Counted from the first letter of the stretch, positions 1 to 5,615 are shown. The stretch is DNA of 8,242 nucleotides from an uncultured Eubacteriales bacterium (GCA_900545325.1 UQZE01000094.1:1-8242); one strand, 5' to 3'. Notes: generated from the letters alone by a model not told the origin. Numbers and translations are program-made.

Positions 1-63
1 GACGCCTCCTATATAACGGGCGAAACCATTACGCTGCAGGGCGGCAGCGGGCTAAGACCGTAA
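1..63 (+). CDS. C-terminal end of a short-chain dehydrogenase/reductase (partial)
   Basis: Only the last 20 residues and the TAA stop lie in the window. They read ASYITGETITLQGG followed by SGLRP. The pattern (A/S)-S-Y-I-T-G-(Q/E)-x-(I/L)-x-(V/L)-x-G-G is the characteristic C-terminus of classical SDR enzymes such as FabG-type NAD(P)H-dependent oxidoreductases, where it forms the last strand of the Rossmann fold. The substrate cannot be told from this fragment because the cofactor-binding and Tyr-Lys catalytic regions are outside the window. A terminator follows 10 bases after the stop, so this is the last gene of its transcript and is separate from the heat-shock gene beyond. I am fairly sure of the superfamily and unsure of the enzyme. 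Confidence 0.75.
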   Translation, partial: DASYITGETITLQGGSGLRP

Positions 64-73
64 TTGTGAATTC

Positions 74-100
74 GGCAAAGATTTTTCTTTGCCTTTTTTT
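74..100 (+). terminator. Intrinsic terminator after the SDR gene
   Basis: A 7-bp stem, GGCAAAG (74-80) with CTTTGCC (87-93), closes a 6-base loop and is followed directly by seven T (94-100). It separates the SDR transcript from the hsp20 promoter. Confidence 0.85.
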
Positions 101-145
101 ATTTTAAAGTTTATTTTCCGAATAAAACGGGAAAAAATATATCGT

Positions 146-174
146 AAAAAAATTTTGAAAATTTTCGAAAAAAT
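146..174 (+). promoter_or_regulatory. A/T-tract (UP-element-like) upstream of the hsp20 promoter
   Basis: Alternating A- and T-runs, including the palindrome GAAAATTTTC at 157-166, occupy the stretch just upstream of the -35 hexamer at 177. This is where the alpha subunit of RNA polymerase contacts UP elements, so it may strengthen the promoter. This is inferred from position and composition only. Confidence 0.35.
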
Positions 175-176
175 GC

Positions 177-204
177 TTGACAATTCTTTTTAAAGTGGTA
201 TAAT
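177..204 (+). promoter_or_regulatory. Sigma-A-type promoter of hsp20
   Basis: A perfect -35 TTGACA (177-182) and a perfect -10 TATAAT (199-204) are separated by 16 bases. Transcription should begin near 210-212, giving a leader of about 77 bases before the ATG at 288. Two consensus hexamers imply a strong promoter that would need a repressor to be kept low outside stress, which fits the CIRCE-like element next to it. Confidence 0.85.
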
Positions 205-205
205 G

Positions 206-232
206 TTAGCAGATAAAGAAAGAGAGTGCCAG
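206..232 (+). promoter_or_regulatory. Degenerate CIRCE-like element (possible HrcA operator)
   Basis: The CIRCE consensus is TTAGCACTC, nine bases, then GAGTGCTAA. Here TTAGCAGAT (206-214) is followed after exactly nine bases (215-223) by GAGTGCCAG (224-232): 6 of 9 and 7 of 9 matches. The outer left and inner right blocks (TTAGCA, GAGTGC) are intact while the complementary halves have drifted, so dyad symmetry is only partial. It begins two bases after the -10 box and spans the expected start site, the usual place for CIRCE. HrcA binding is plausible but the drifted half-sites leave it uncertain. Confidence 0.45.
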
Positions 233-287
233 CAGTCATTAAAAATAATTGCTAATCTCTCAAAAAATAAAAAAGGAGAATAAGACT

Positions 288-716
288 ATGAGAAACTATA
301 TTATCAGAAGAAATACAAACAAGGCGGACGACTTTTTCGGCGACGTTTTCAACGACTTTTTCAAACCCGTGTTTTACGACGAAAAGGCAGACGGCATGAA
401 GACGGATATCAAGGAACTGGATAATTCTTACGAAATGGACGTGGAACTGCCCGGTTTCGACAAAAAGGACATCAACGTTTCCTATAACGACGGTTACGTT
501 ACCGTAAGCGCCAACAAGGAAGAAAAGCAAGAGGAAGAAAAGGACGGCAAGAAATACGTCCGCAGGGAAAGGAGCTGTTCTTGTTCGAGAAGCTATTACG
601 TGGGCGAAGTTCAGGAACAGGATATCAAGGCAAAATATGAAAACGGGCTTTTGACCGTGGTCATTCCGAAAGAGCAGCCGAAGAAAATCGAAACGCACAA
701 TATCAGCATCGAGTAA
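288..716 (+). CDS. Small heat-shock protein, Hsp20/alpha-crystallin family
   Basis: This 142-residue ATP-independent cytoplasmic chaperone binds unfolding proteins and holds them for refolding. A short N-terminal arm rich in Phe (FFGDVFNDFFKPVF, 16-29) precedes the alpha-crystallin domain, which starts near residue 37 (MKTDIKELDNSYEM) and includes LPGFDKKDI (54-62), the charged loop KEEKQEEEKDGKK (77-89), RRERS (92-96) and ENGLLTVVIPK (118-128). The C-terminal I-x-I anchor used for oligomer assembly is ISI at 139-141. The length is normal for the family. The ATG at 288 was chosen over an in-frame TTG at 249 because AGGAG (274-278) lies nine bases before it and the N-terminus then fits the family. 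Unusual: a Cys-Ser-Cys pair (C97, C99) sits where relatives usually have small or aromatic residues before SRSYYVG. It is monocistronic, with its own promoter and terminator. Confidence 0.96.
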   Translation: MRNYIIRRNTNKADDFFGDVFNDFFKPVFYDEKADGMKTDIKELDNSYEMDVELPGFDKKDINVSYNDGYVTVSANKEEKQEEEKDGKKYVRRERSCSCSRSYYVGEVQEQDIKAKYENGLLTVVIPKEQPKKIETHNISIE

Positions 717-750
717 GGCTGACAACATATTAACCTCCTAACCTATAAAA

Positions 751-786
751 CGAAGGCGGCGCGATTTGCGCCGCCTTCGCTGTTTT
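751..786 (+). terminator. Intrinsic terminator of hsp20
   Basis: A perfect 12-bp GC-rich stem, CGAAGGCGGCGC (751-762) with GCGCCGCCTTCG (768-779), encloses a 5-base loop and is followed by CTGTTTT. The T-tract is short and interrupted but the stem is very strong. Confidence 0.85.
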
Positions 787-799
787 AAATTGTAAATCG

Positions 800-828
800 T
801 TGCAATGCCGCCGCGTTTCGTGTATAAT
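800..828 (+). promoter_or_regulatory. Promoter of the MFS transporter gene
   Basis: TTGCAA (800-805, 4 of 6 to the -35 consensus) and a perfect TATAAT (823-828) are 17 bases apart. Transcription would start near 835, leaving a leader of about 65 bases. Confidence 0.65.
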
Positions 829-899
829 TTCTGCGGGACACAAAAAGCCGCTGCCCGCAATATACTGGAAGTAAAAGACTTTTTTACACGGGACGAAAC

Positions 900-2114
900 A
901 TGGGGATAAAAACAAATTATAAACATACGCTCAGTGCGAGCTGTATCGGCTACGTTACGCAGGCTGTCGTAAACAACTTCGCGCCGCTGCTGTTTTTGAC
1001 ATTTCAATCTACTTACGGGATTTCGCTGGAAAAGATCACGCTGCTCGTTACGCTGAATTTCGTGTTGCAGCTCTTTATCGATCTCGCCTCCGCGAAGTTT
1101 ATCGACAAAATAGGATACAGGACCGCCATCGTAACGGCGCATATCTTCGCGGGCGCGGGGCTGGCGTCTTTCAGCTTCCTGCCCGACTTGATGCCGGACC
1201 CTTACGTCGGGCTGATCGTCTGCGTGTCGCTCTGCGCGATCGGCGGCGGGCTGGACGAAGTTCTCATAAGCCCGATTGTGGAAAGCTGTCCGACGAAACG
1301 CAAGTCGGCGGTGATGAGCTTTCTGCATTCCTTTTACAGCTGGGGTTCGGTGCTTGTGGTGGCGCTTTCGACGGTATTCTTCGCCGTATTCGGTATAGAG
1401 AACTGGAAATGGCTGGCCTGCATATGGGCCGTTGTGCCGCTGTTCGACGCGAATTATTTCGTATTCGTGCCGATCTACAATACCAAGGAGGAAAACGAAA
1501 AGGGGGCGAAGCTGAAACAGCTTTTCTCCATGAAGATATTCTGGGTGTTCGCCCTGCTCATGATGAGCGCGGGCGCGGCGGAAAACGCTATGAGCCAATG
1601 GGCTTCCGCGTTTGCGGAAAGCGCGCTCGGCGTGGAAAAAGCGGTGGGGGATCTCGCTGGACCGTGTATGTTCGCCGTGCTGATGGGTATCAGCCGTACG
1701 GTATACGCGAAGTTCAGCGAAAAGATCAATCTGCCGAGATTCATGATCATAAGCGCGGTCCTTTGCGTCGCGTCCTATCTGCTCGTAACTTTTTCGCCCT
1801 ATCCCGTCATATCGCTCGTTGCGTGCGGGCTGTGCGGATTTTCTGTGGGTATCATGTGGCCCGGAACGGTCAGCATCGCCGCCAAGAGCGTGAAGGGCGG
1901 CGGCACGGCGCTCTTTGCGATGATGGCTCTTTTCGGGGACGTAGGCGCGTCCGCAGGGCCCACCCTCGTGGGCTTCGCTTCCGGCGCGTTCGGGGACGAT
2001 CTCCAAAAAGGCCTTGTTTTCGGCATCGTCTTTCCCGTACTTCTGCTGATCGGCATAATATTGATCGGCCGCATGCGCGGAAAGGAAACGAAACCGCTCG
2101 GAAAAATAAAATGA
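900..2114 (+). CDS. Major facilitator superfamily (MFS) transporter
   Basis: The product is a 404-residue inner-membrane protein with about 12 hydrophobic segments in two halves joined by a charged cytoplasmic linker (YNTKEENEKGAKLKQ, near 193-207), the standard MFS plan and length. The loop between helices 2 and 3 carries a motif-A-like sequence (AKFIDKIGYR, 65-74). A patterned segment with His143 (SFLHSFYSWG, 140-149) resembles a feature of sugar and FHS/YbjJ-type porters. The second half has the glycine-rich GLCGFSVGIMWPG. Substrate and energy coupling cannot be read from the sequence; a proton-coupled sugar or metabolite porter is one guess, drug efflux another. No good SD lies directly before ATG; the nearest purine-rich site, GGAAG (867-871), is separated from it by a small potential hairpin (GTAAAA 871-876 with TTTTAC 882-887). 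The TGA stop runs into the terminator stem. It has its own promoter and appears monocistronic. Confidence 0.9.
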   Translation: MGIKTNYKHTLSASCIGYVTQAVVNNFAPLLFLTFQSTYGISLEKITLLVTLNFVLQLFIDLASAKFIDKIGYRTAIVTAHIFAGAGLASFSFLPDLMPDPYVGLIVCVSLCAIGGGLDEVLISPIVESCPTKRKSAVMSFLHSFYSWGSVLVVALSTVFFAVFGIENWKWLACIWAVVPLFDANYFVFVPIYNTKEENEKGAKLKQLFSMKIFWVFALLMMSAGAAENAMSQWASAFAESALGVEKAVGDLAGPCMFAVLMGISRTVYAKFSEKINLPRFMIISAVLCVASYLLVTFSPYPVISLVACGLCGFSVGIMWPGTVSIAAKSVKGGGTALFAMMALFGDVGASAGPTLVGFASGAFGDDLQKGLVFGIVFPVLLLIGIILIGRMRGKETKPLGKIK

Positions 2115-2140
2115 AAAAAGCACCTTTGCGGTGCTTTTTT
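2114..2140 (+). terminator. Intrinsic terminator of the MFS gene (symmetric, could work both ways)
   Basis: A perfect 11-bp stem, AAAAAAGCACC (2114-2124) with GGTGCTTTTTT (2130-2140), has a 5-base loop TTTGC. The six T serve as the U-tract. The A of the MFS TGA stop (2114) is the first base of the stem, so translation and termination signals touch. Confidence 0.9.
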
Positions 2141-2178
2141 ACTTATTTTTTACCCCTGCGCCGTAAACTGGACGCATT

Positions 2179-2907
2179 ATGGAAAAAAGACTGAAATTCT
2201 CCGTTTATGCTGCGAGCGTCGCGCTCTACCTGCCGTGCGTCGTGTACGGCCTTGTCTGCTGGATCGGCGGTTATGCCGCGCACCAGGAACCGTCCAAGAT
2301 CGTCGCGGAAACCCTGCAGGGCATAGCCCTCGCTTTCGTGCCGCTGCTCCTCGAAAAGATCTTCCGCCTCGAAATATCCTTTTTTGCGAACCTGATGCTG
2401 TTTATCTTTTCTTTCGGCGCGATATTCTTAGGGCAGTTCGTCGGGCTTTATTACAGCACCTCCTGGTGGGATAAGATTACGCATGTATTTTCCGGCGTAA
2501 TGCTCTTTTTCTACGGCACTGCGCTTTCGGGCGTGTTTTTTAAAGACGACAACAAACTTGCCGTCGTCGTGTTCGGCGTACTCTTCGCCCTGGCGGCGGG
2601 GCTATTATGGGAAATAGCGGAATTTACCATCGATACCGTTTTCGGCAGCGAGATGCAGAAATGCATTCCGGACGCCTTCCAGAACGGCGGCGATATTTTT
2701 AAAGATCTGAACGGAACCGTCGAGGAGATCGGGCAATTTTATCAAAAACCTTCGGGCTACCGCTACGCGCTGATGGATACGATGTTCGATATCGTCGCGG
2801 ATACCGCGGGCGCCGTTTTAAGCGCCGTCGCGCTGATTTTTGTAAAGAGGGAAAGATGCGCGCGCCTTTTCGGCATCATCAAAAGGAAACCTCCCGTCAA
2901 AGAATAG
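2179..2907 (+). CDS. Polytopic membrane protein, YjdF/DUF2238-like
   Basis: The product is a 242-residue integral membrane protein of unknown function with roughly six hydrophobic segments (near 10-30, 45-58, 68-92, 102-122, 127-146, 203-222). Three motifs stand out: WWDKITHVFSG (96-106, with Asp98 and His102 inside the membrane region), LWEIAEF (143-149) and DTMFDIVADTAGA (200-212). Buried Asp/His/Glu residues and the order D-x3-H, WE-x2-E, D-x3-D-x3-D resemble YjdF/DUF2238 membrane proteins; this assignment is from memory of the motifs. The extramembrane stretch 155-197 (GSEMQKCIPDAFQNGGDIF and onward) lies between the last two motifs and is unassigned. The tail is basic (KRKPPVKE). No strong SD precedes ATG, only GGA at 2170-2172. 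It starts 38 bases after the MFS terminator and I find no convincing promoter, so it may depend on readthrough or on a weak TAAACT -10-like site at 2164-2169. Confidence 0.8.
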   Translation: MEKRLKFSVYAASVALYLPCVVYGLVCWIGGYAAHQEPSKIVAETLQGIALAFVPLLLEKIFRLEISFFANLMLFIFSFGAIFLGQFVGLYYSTSWWDKITHVFSGVMLFFYGTALSGVFFKDDNKLAVVVFGVLFALAAGLLWEIAEFTIDTVFGSEMQKCIPDAFQNGGDIFKDLNGTVEEIGQFYQKPSGYRYALMDTMFDIVADTAGAVLSAVALIFVKRERCARLFGIIKRKPPVKE

Positions 2908-2934
2908 AAAAGCCGCCCGTTCGGGCGGTTTTTT
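2908..2934. terminator. Bidirectional terminator between convergent genes
   Basis: The stem CCGCCC (2913-2918) with GGGCGG (2923-2928) and loop GTTC is flanked by AAAAG on the left and TTTTTT (2929-2934) on the right. Read rightward it ends the YjdF-like gene one base after its stop. Read leftward it ends the ABC permease, whose TGA stop (2934-2936) touches the T-run. Only 26 bases separate the two stop codons. Confidence 0.85.
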
Positions 2935-3836
2935 CAGCGTTTTTTTCTGTTTCTGAGCGCGGAGGCGATTATATTTACGGCAATAAAGGCGGCCGTTACC
3001 GCGGCGAACACGGCGTACATCGCGGCGGCGTTCATTTCCGCGCCGAAGAAATCGAGGGAGAGGGAATAGCTTTCCGCGAGCGACGTTTCCGCACCGGGCG
3101 CGGCGGCGGCTATCTTTTCGAGCGCGCCCTGCATGAAAAAGTTTCTGAACAGGCCCGCCGAATACGTACCCGGAATGAACAGCACGAGATATCCGATCCA
3201 TTTCGGCAGCATGGACAGGGGAAAATACGCCCCGCAGAGAAACCCGATGGCCGCGCTCATGATCCCCACCAGCCCGCCGAGCGCCGCTTCCGATTTTAAA
3301 AACGAGCAGATAAAAACGCTGACGAGAGAGGCGGAGAGCGCGGATACGAGCAGCAGCGCCAGAATGTTCGCTACGTCCGCAAAGGAAAGGTACCAGCCGC
3401 TGAACGCGAGATAGATAAAGCCCGCCGCCAGCACCGCCGCGCAGATCAGCAGCGTTACTATGTAGTTGTATGCGAAATAGGCGGCGGTGAGCACGCCGCG
3501 TTTCACGGGGGAGGACAACGCGTCGTTGACGACGCCCCGCTGTCTGTCCTGCACCATGACGTTGTTTGCGGAAAAGGACACCGTGATGCAGGAAACCGCC
3601 ATCACGCCCGCCAGCATCCAACCGTCCACGAAAGCGCCGAGCAGGCTTTCGCTCACGGGCGTTCCCCGCATTGCCTCCTGCAGGGAGGAAAGCTGCATTT
3701 CGCGCAGAAAAAGCACGAAAAGCACCAACACGATGAGAGGGGCGAGCAGAGAGAAAAATACCGTCGTTTTATCTTTCAGAAATATTTTCAGCCCGCGCTT
3801 TACGAGCAGAAATACCGTCTTTATGTCGTTTTTCAC
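2934..3836 (-). CDS. ABC-2 type transporter permease
   Basis: This 300-residue integral membrane subunit is paired with the ATPase encoded immediately upstream; together they form an exporter of unknown substrate (drugs, lipids, peptides or polysaccharide are all known in this family). It has the ABC-2 six-helix plan: segments near 24-44, 70-90, 119-143, 155-178, 186-206 and 271-293, with a long extracytoplasmic stretch (232-269) before the last helix. Family landmarks are the cytoplasmic coupling region QDRQRGVVNDALSSP (96-110) and GAYFPLSMLPKWIG (202-215) followed by PGTYSAGLFR (222-231). It starts at GTG (3836-3834), which overlaps the TGA of the ATPase gene as GTGA. A strong GGAGG (3846-3850) lies inside the end of the ATPase gene, nine bases before the start. 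This overlap indicates translational coupling and balanced subunit production. Confidence 0.92.
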   Translation of the reverse strand: MKNDIKTVFLLVKRGLKIFLKDKTTVFFSLLAPLIVLVLFVLFLREMQLSSLQEAMRGTPVSESLLGAFVDGWMLAGVMAVSCITVSFSANNVMVQDRQRGVVNDALSSPVKRGVLTAAYFAYNYIVTLLICAAVLAAGFIYLAFSGWYLSFADVANILALLLVSALSASLVSVFICSFLKSEAALGGLVGIMSAAIGFLCGAYFPLSMLPKWIGYLVLFIPGTYSAGLFRNFFMQGALEKIAAAAPGAETSLAESYSLSLDFFGAEMNAAAMYAVFAAVTAAFIAVNIIASALRNRKKR

Positions 3837-4753
3837 GCGTGTTCTCCTCCCGTGAGCTTTTTGCCCGTAACGTTTAAAAATACGTCGTCCATATCGCCCT
3901 TGACTACTTCGAAATCGGTGAGCGCGTCGCCGTATTTCGCGATGACGGCCTTTGCCTCCGCGCTGTCTTTCACGCGGATCGAATAGCGGTTGTCCGAATA
4001 GGAAACGTCAAGCCCCGCGAGTTTTTTCTCCGTTTCGGCGCTCCGCTCTCCGTATAAGCGGATATGATCGCACGAATAGCGGTTTTTGAGTGCCACGGGG
4101 GAACCCTGCGCGGCGATGCGGCCGCCGTCGAGAATGACTACGTCGTCCGCGCGGTTGGCCTCTTCCATATAGTGCGTGGTGAGAAACACGGTCATATTGT
4201 TGCGCCTGCGCAGCGTTTCTATCGCGTTCCATACGTTTTGCCGCGTCTGCGGATCGAGTCCCGTGGTCGGCTCGTCTAAAATGAGCAGCCGCGGTCGGTT
4301 CAGAATGCCTCGGGCCACGTCCGTGCGCCGCCGCTGTCCGCCCGAAAGCTTGCCGTAAGGCCGGCCGAGCAGTTCCCTGAGGTCGAGCAGCTCGCAGAGC
4401 TCGCCGAGCCGCTGTTCCCACGCCTTGCCGAAAAGGCCGTAAAATCCCGCGCGTACCGTGAGGTTTTCCCTTACCGTCAGCGCTTTGTCGAGAATGGAGT
4501 CCTGAAAGACGATGCCCGTCGCCGCGCGGATTTTTCCGCCCTCTTCGTCGAGGTCGAAACCGCAGAGCTTTACGCGCCCTTCGTCCTTTTGCAGGATGGA
4601 ACACATCACGTTGATGGTCGTGGATTTGCCCGCCCCGTTCACGCCCAGAAAGGCGAACAGTTTTCCTTCCTCCACGGTAAAGGTCAAACCGTCCACGGCC
4701 TTCACCTCTCCGAAGTATTTTTTCAGATTTTCGATTTCCACTGCGTAATTCAT
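3833..4753 (-). CDS. ABC transporter ATP-binding protein, DrrA-type
   Basis: This 306-residue cytoplasmic ATPase powers the permease encoded just downstream. All catalytic elements are present: Walker A GVNGAGKST (37-45), Q-loop Gln84 in VFQD, signature LSGGQ (136-140), Walker B LLILDEP (156-162) with the catalytic Glu161, D-loop GLD (165-167) and switch His194 in LTTHYMEEA. A C-terminal extension from about residue 225 to 300, ending MDDVFLNVTGK, is typical of DrrA/CcmA-like exporters (DUF4162-like). The ATG at 4753 puts the usual start of the domain (AVEIENLKKYFG) at residue 4, so the start is well placed, yet there is no Shine-Dalgarno. A TATAAT box ends six bases before the ATG, which suggests a leaderless mRNA. 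The first gene of a two-gene operon; specificity cannot be predicted. Confidence 0.95.
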   Translation of the reverse strand: MNYAVEIENLKKYFGEVKAVDGLTFTVEEGKLFAFLGVNGAGKSTTINVMCSILQKDEGRVKLCGFDLDEEGGKIRAATGIVFQDSILDKALTVRENLTVRAGFYGLFGKAWEQRLGELCELLDLRELLGRPYGKLSGGQRRRTDVARGILNRPRLLILDEPTTGLDPQTRQNVWNAIETLRRRNNMTVFLTTHYMEEANRADDVVILDGGRIAAQGSPVALKNRYSCDHIRLYGERSAETEKKLAGLDVSYSDNRYSIRVKDSAEAKAVIAKYGDALTDFEVVKGDMDDVFLNVTGKKLTGGEHA

Positions 4754-4759
4754 AATTGC

Positions 4760-4768
4760 ATTATAACA
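4760..4768 (-). promoter_or_regulatory. Extended -10 promoter of the ABC operon, probably leaderless
   Basis: On the minus strand TGTTATAAT (4768-4760) is a perfect extended -10 (TGn before TATAAT). The ATG begins six bases later, where transcription itself would start. No good -35 lies 16-18 bases upstream (CAGCAT at 17), which is tolerated with an extended -10. The absence of any SD before the ATG supports a leaderless transcript. Confidence 0.6.
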
Positions 4769-4810
4769 TGTTGAATAATTTCATGCTGGTAAAATTTAAA
4801 AACGTAGTGC

Positions 4811-4820
4811 GGGGGGGGGG
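4811..4820. repeat. Homopolymeric G10 tract
   Basis: Ten consecutive G on the plus strand (ten C on the minus strand) lie five bases beyond the stop of the DUF6512-like gene, 45 bases upstream of the ABC -10 box. No other G or C run of this length occurs in the window. Such tracts are prone to slipped-strand length change and also to sequencing error. Confidence 0.9.
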
Positions 4821-4825
4821 TATTA

Positions 4826-5356
4826 TTACACTATACCGTAACCGCCCGTTACGGGGTCGCGGAACAAAAAGCAGCGCGGCGGGAAATAGGTCAGCGCGAG
4901 ATAGAGCGCGAGAAGAATGAGCAAGCCGACCGCGGAAACGGCGTTGAGCGCGGGGCGGCTGCGGGCGGTCAGGATATAATATGCGGCGGTATAGCCGACG
5001 AACACGGCGAGAATAAAAACGAGTATATCCATGGCGAGCACGGATTCTCCGACGACGGCGGTATAAAAGTAGAAAACGAGCGGTATGAAAAGTACGGCGG
5101 AAAGTATTGCGAAAAAGGCCGCGGCGGCATAGTTCGGCGTTTTTTTCATGAAAAAAGCGCCCGTGCCGAAATACGTAAAGGCGGGGAAGAACACGAGTTT
5201 GAGATGTTCCCATGTGCTTTCGTTTACGGGAAAAAAGAGCGCGGCGACGGGGGAATTTCCCGACCACTTGTAAAAGAAATGCGAGGCCGCGCCCAGAAGC
5301 GCGGTGAAAAGAAAACCGCACAGGCAGAACGCAAATGCTTTTTTATCGAATTTCAT
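4826..5356 (-). CDS. DUF6512-like integral membrane protein
   Basis: The product is a 176-residue hydrophobic protein of unknown function with about five membrane segments (near 8-27, 55-70, 76-98, 104-127 and 137-157). Recognisable landmarks are His26 at the end of helix 1, FPVNESTWEHLKLVFFP (42-58), and a C-terminal block PPRCFLFRDPVTGGYGIV in the last 18 residues. The NES-WEH-K motif with a conserved-looking Glu/Trp/His cluster and the DP-TG-YG tail match my memory of the DUF6512 family of Bacillota; the family name should be confirmed. No SD is visible before the ATG and no convincing promoter could be placed, although there is room in the shared upstream region, which also carries the divergent riboswitch promoter. 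It lies 72 bases upstream of the ABC pair on the same strand with no clear terminator between, so co-transcription is possible. Confidence 0.75.
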   Translation of the reverse strand: MKFDKKAFAFCLCGFLFTALLGAASHFFYKWSGNSPVAALFFPVNESTWEHLKLVFFPAFTYFGTGAFFMKKTPNYAAAAFFAILSAVLFIPLVFYFYTAVVGESVLAMDILVFILAVFVGYTAAYYILTARSRPALNAVSAVGLLILLALYLALTYFPPRCFLFRDPVTGGYGIV

Positions 5357-5424
5357 ACGATAAGTGTGTGCAATAATCGGAAAAAAATAATATTGCGAAA
5401 TCCGCGGCGGCGGGGATAAATTTC

Positions 5425-5453
5425 TTGACTTGCGCGCGGAATAAAGTTATAAT
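5425..5453 (+). promoter_or_regulatory. Promoter of the riboswitch-exchanger transcript
   Basis: TTGACT (5425-5430) and a perfect TATAAT (5448-5453) are 17 bases apart. Transcription should start near 5460, so the RNA has about 20 bases ahead of the riboswitch aptamer and a leader of about 155 bases before the start codon. Confidence 0.85.
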
Positions 5454-5480
5454 ATTCCGGTAAAACGATATAGGGCCTTA

Positions 5481-5572
5481 TAAAAGGGAGTAGAAAGCGT
5501 TAAATAACGTGCGCCAACCGTCAGTACAGTATGCAGTTCATACTCGGGAACGCTTAAATTTCAAGACTTTTA
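5481..5572 (+). ncRNA. Manganese-sensing riboswitch, yybP-ykoY class
   Basis: The signature pieces appear in order: AAAAGGGAGTAG (5482-5493; loop L1 of the class), CCGTCAGTACA (5518-5528; loop L3) and CAAGAC (5562-5567) at the 3' end. Pairing supports the fold: P1 TAAAAG (5481-5486) with CTTTTA (5567-5572); P2 AAGCGTT (5495-5501) with AACGCTT (5549-5555); an apical hairpin AGTATG (5528-5533) with CATACT (5539-5544) around a 5-base loop. In known members L1 and L3 dock and create the Mn2+ site. The 3' strand of P1 is also part of the terminator stem that follows, so the two are mutually exclusive and ligand binding should turn expression on. It precedes a cation exchanger gene, a known target type of this class. 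Confidence 0.9.
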
Positions 5573-5602
5573 CCGAAAATCACGGTAGAGGTCTTTTTAT
5601 TT
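5563..5602 (+). terminator. Riboswitch expression platform: regulated intrinsic terminator
   Basis: Arm 5563-5575 (AAGACTTTTACCG) pairs over 13 positions, two of them G-U, with 5583-5595 (CGGTAGAGGTCTT), leaving a 7-base loop. The T-run TTTTT-ATTT (5594-5602) follows. The left arm contains the P1 3' strand (5567-5572), so a folded, Mn-bound aptamer blocks this hairpin and lets transcription continue into the exchanger gene. Confidence 0.85.
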
Positions 5603-5615
5603 CAGGAGGTTGCGT

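Noticed and set aside
222..261. Possible RNA thermometer in the hsp20 leader
   Set aside because: AGCAGT (231-236) can pair with ATTGCT (248-253), with GAGAG/CTCTC below. However, the SD at 274-278 lies outside the hairpin, so it is not hidden as in ROSE or fourU elements.
249..290. Upstream TTG start for Hsp20
   Set aside because: It would add 13 Lys-rich residues with no SD and through the SD of the ATG at 288.
738..2123. Long minus-strand open frame (461 codons) opposite the MFS gene
   Set aside because: The translation is low in hydrophobic structure, rich in Arg/His and resembles no family, while the plus strand encodes a normal 12-helix MFS protein. It is an antisense shadow caused by codon bias.
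2141..2178. Leaderless promoter for the YjdF-like gene
   Set aside because: TAAACT at 2164-2169 is a 4 of 6 match with no -35 and no extended -10, unlike the strong site at the ABC operon.
5357..5420. Promoter for the DUF6512-like gene on the minus strand
   Set aside because: The best pair (TTCGCA, 16 bases, GATTAT) matches only 4 of 6 in each hexamer, too weak to annotate in an A/T-rich stretch.
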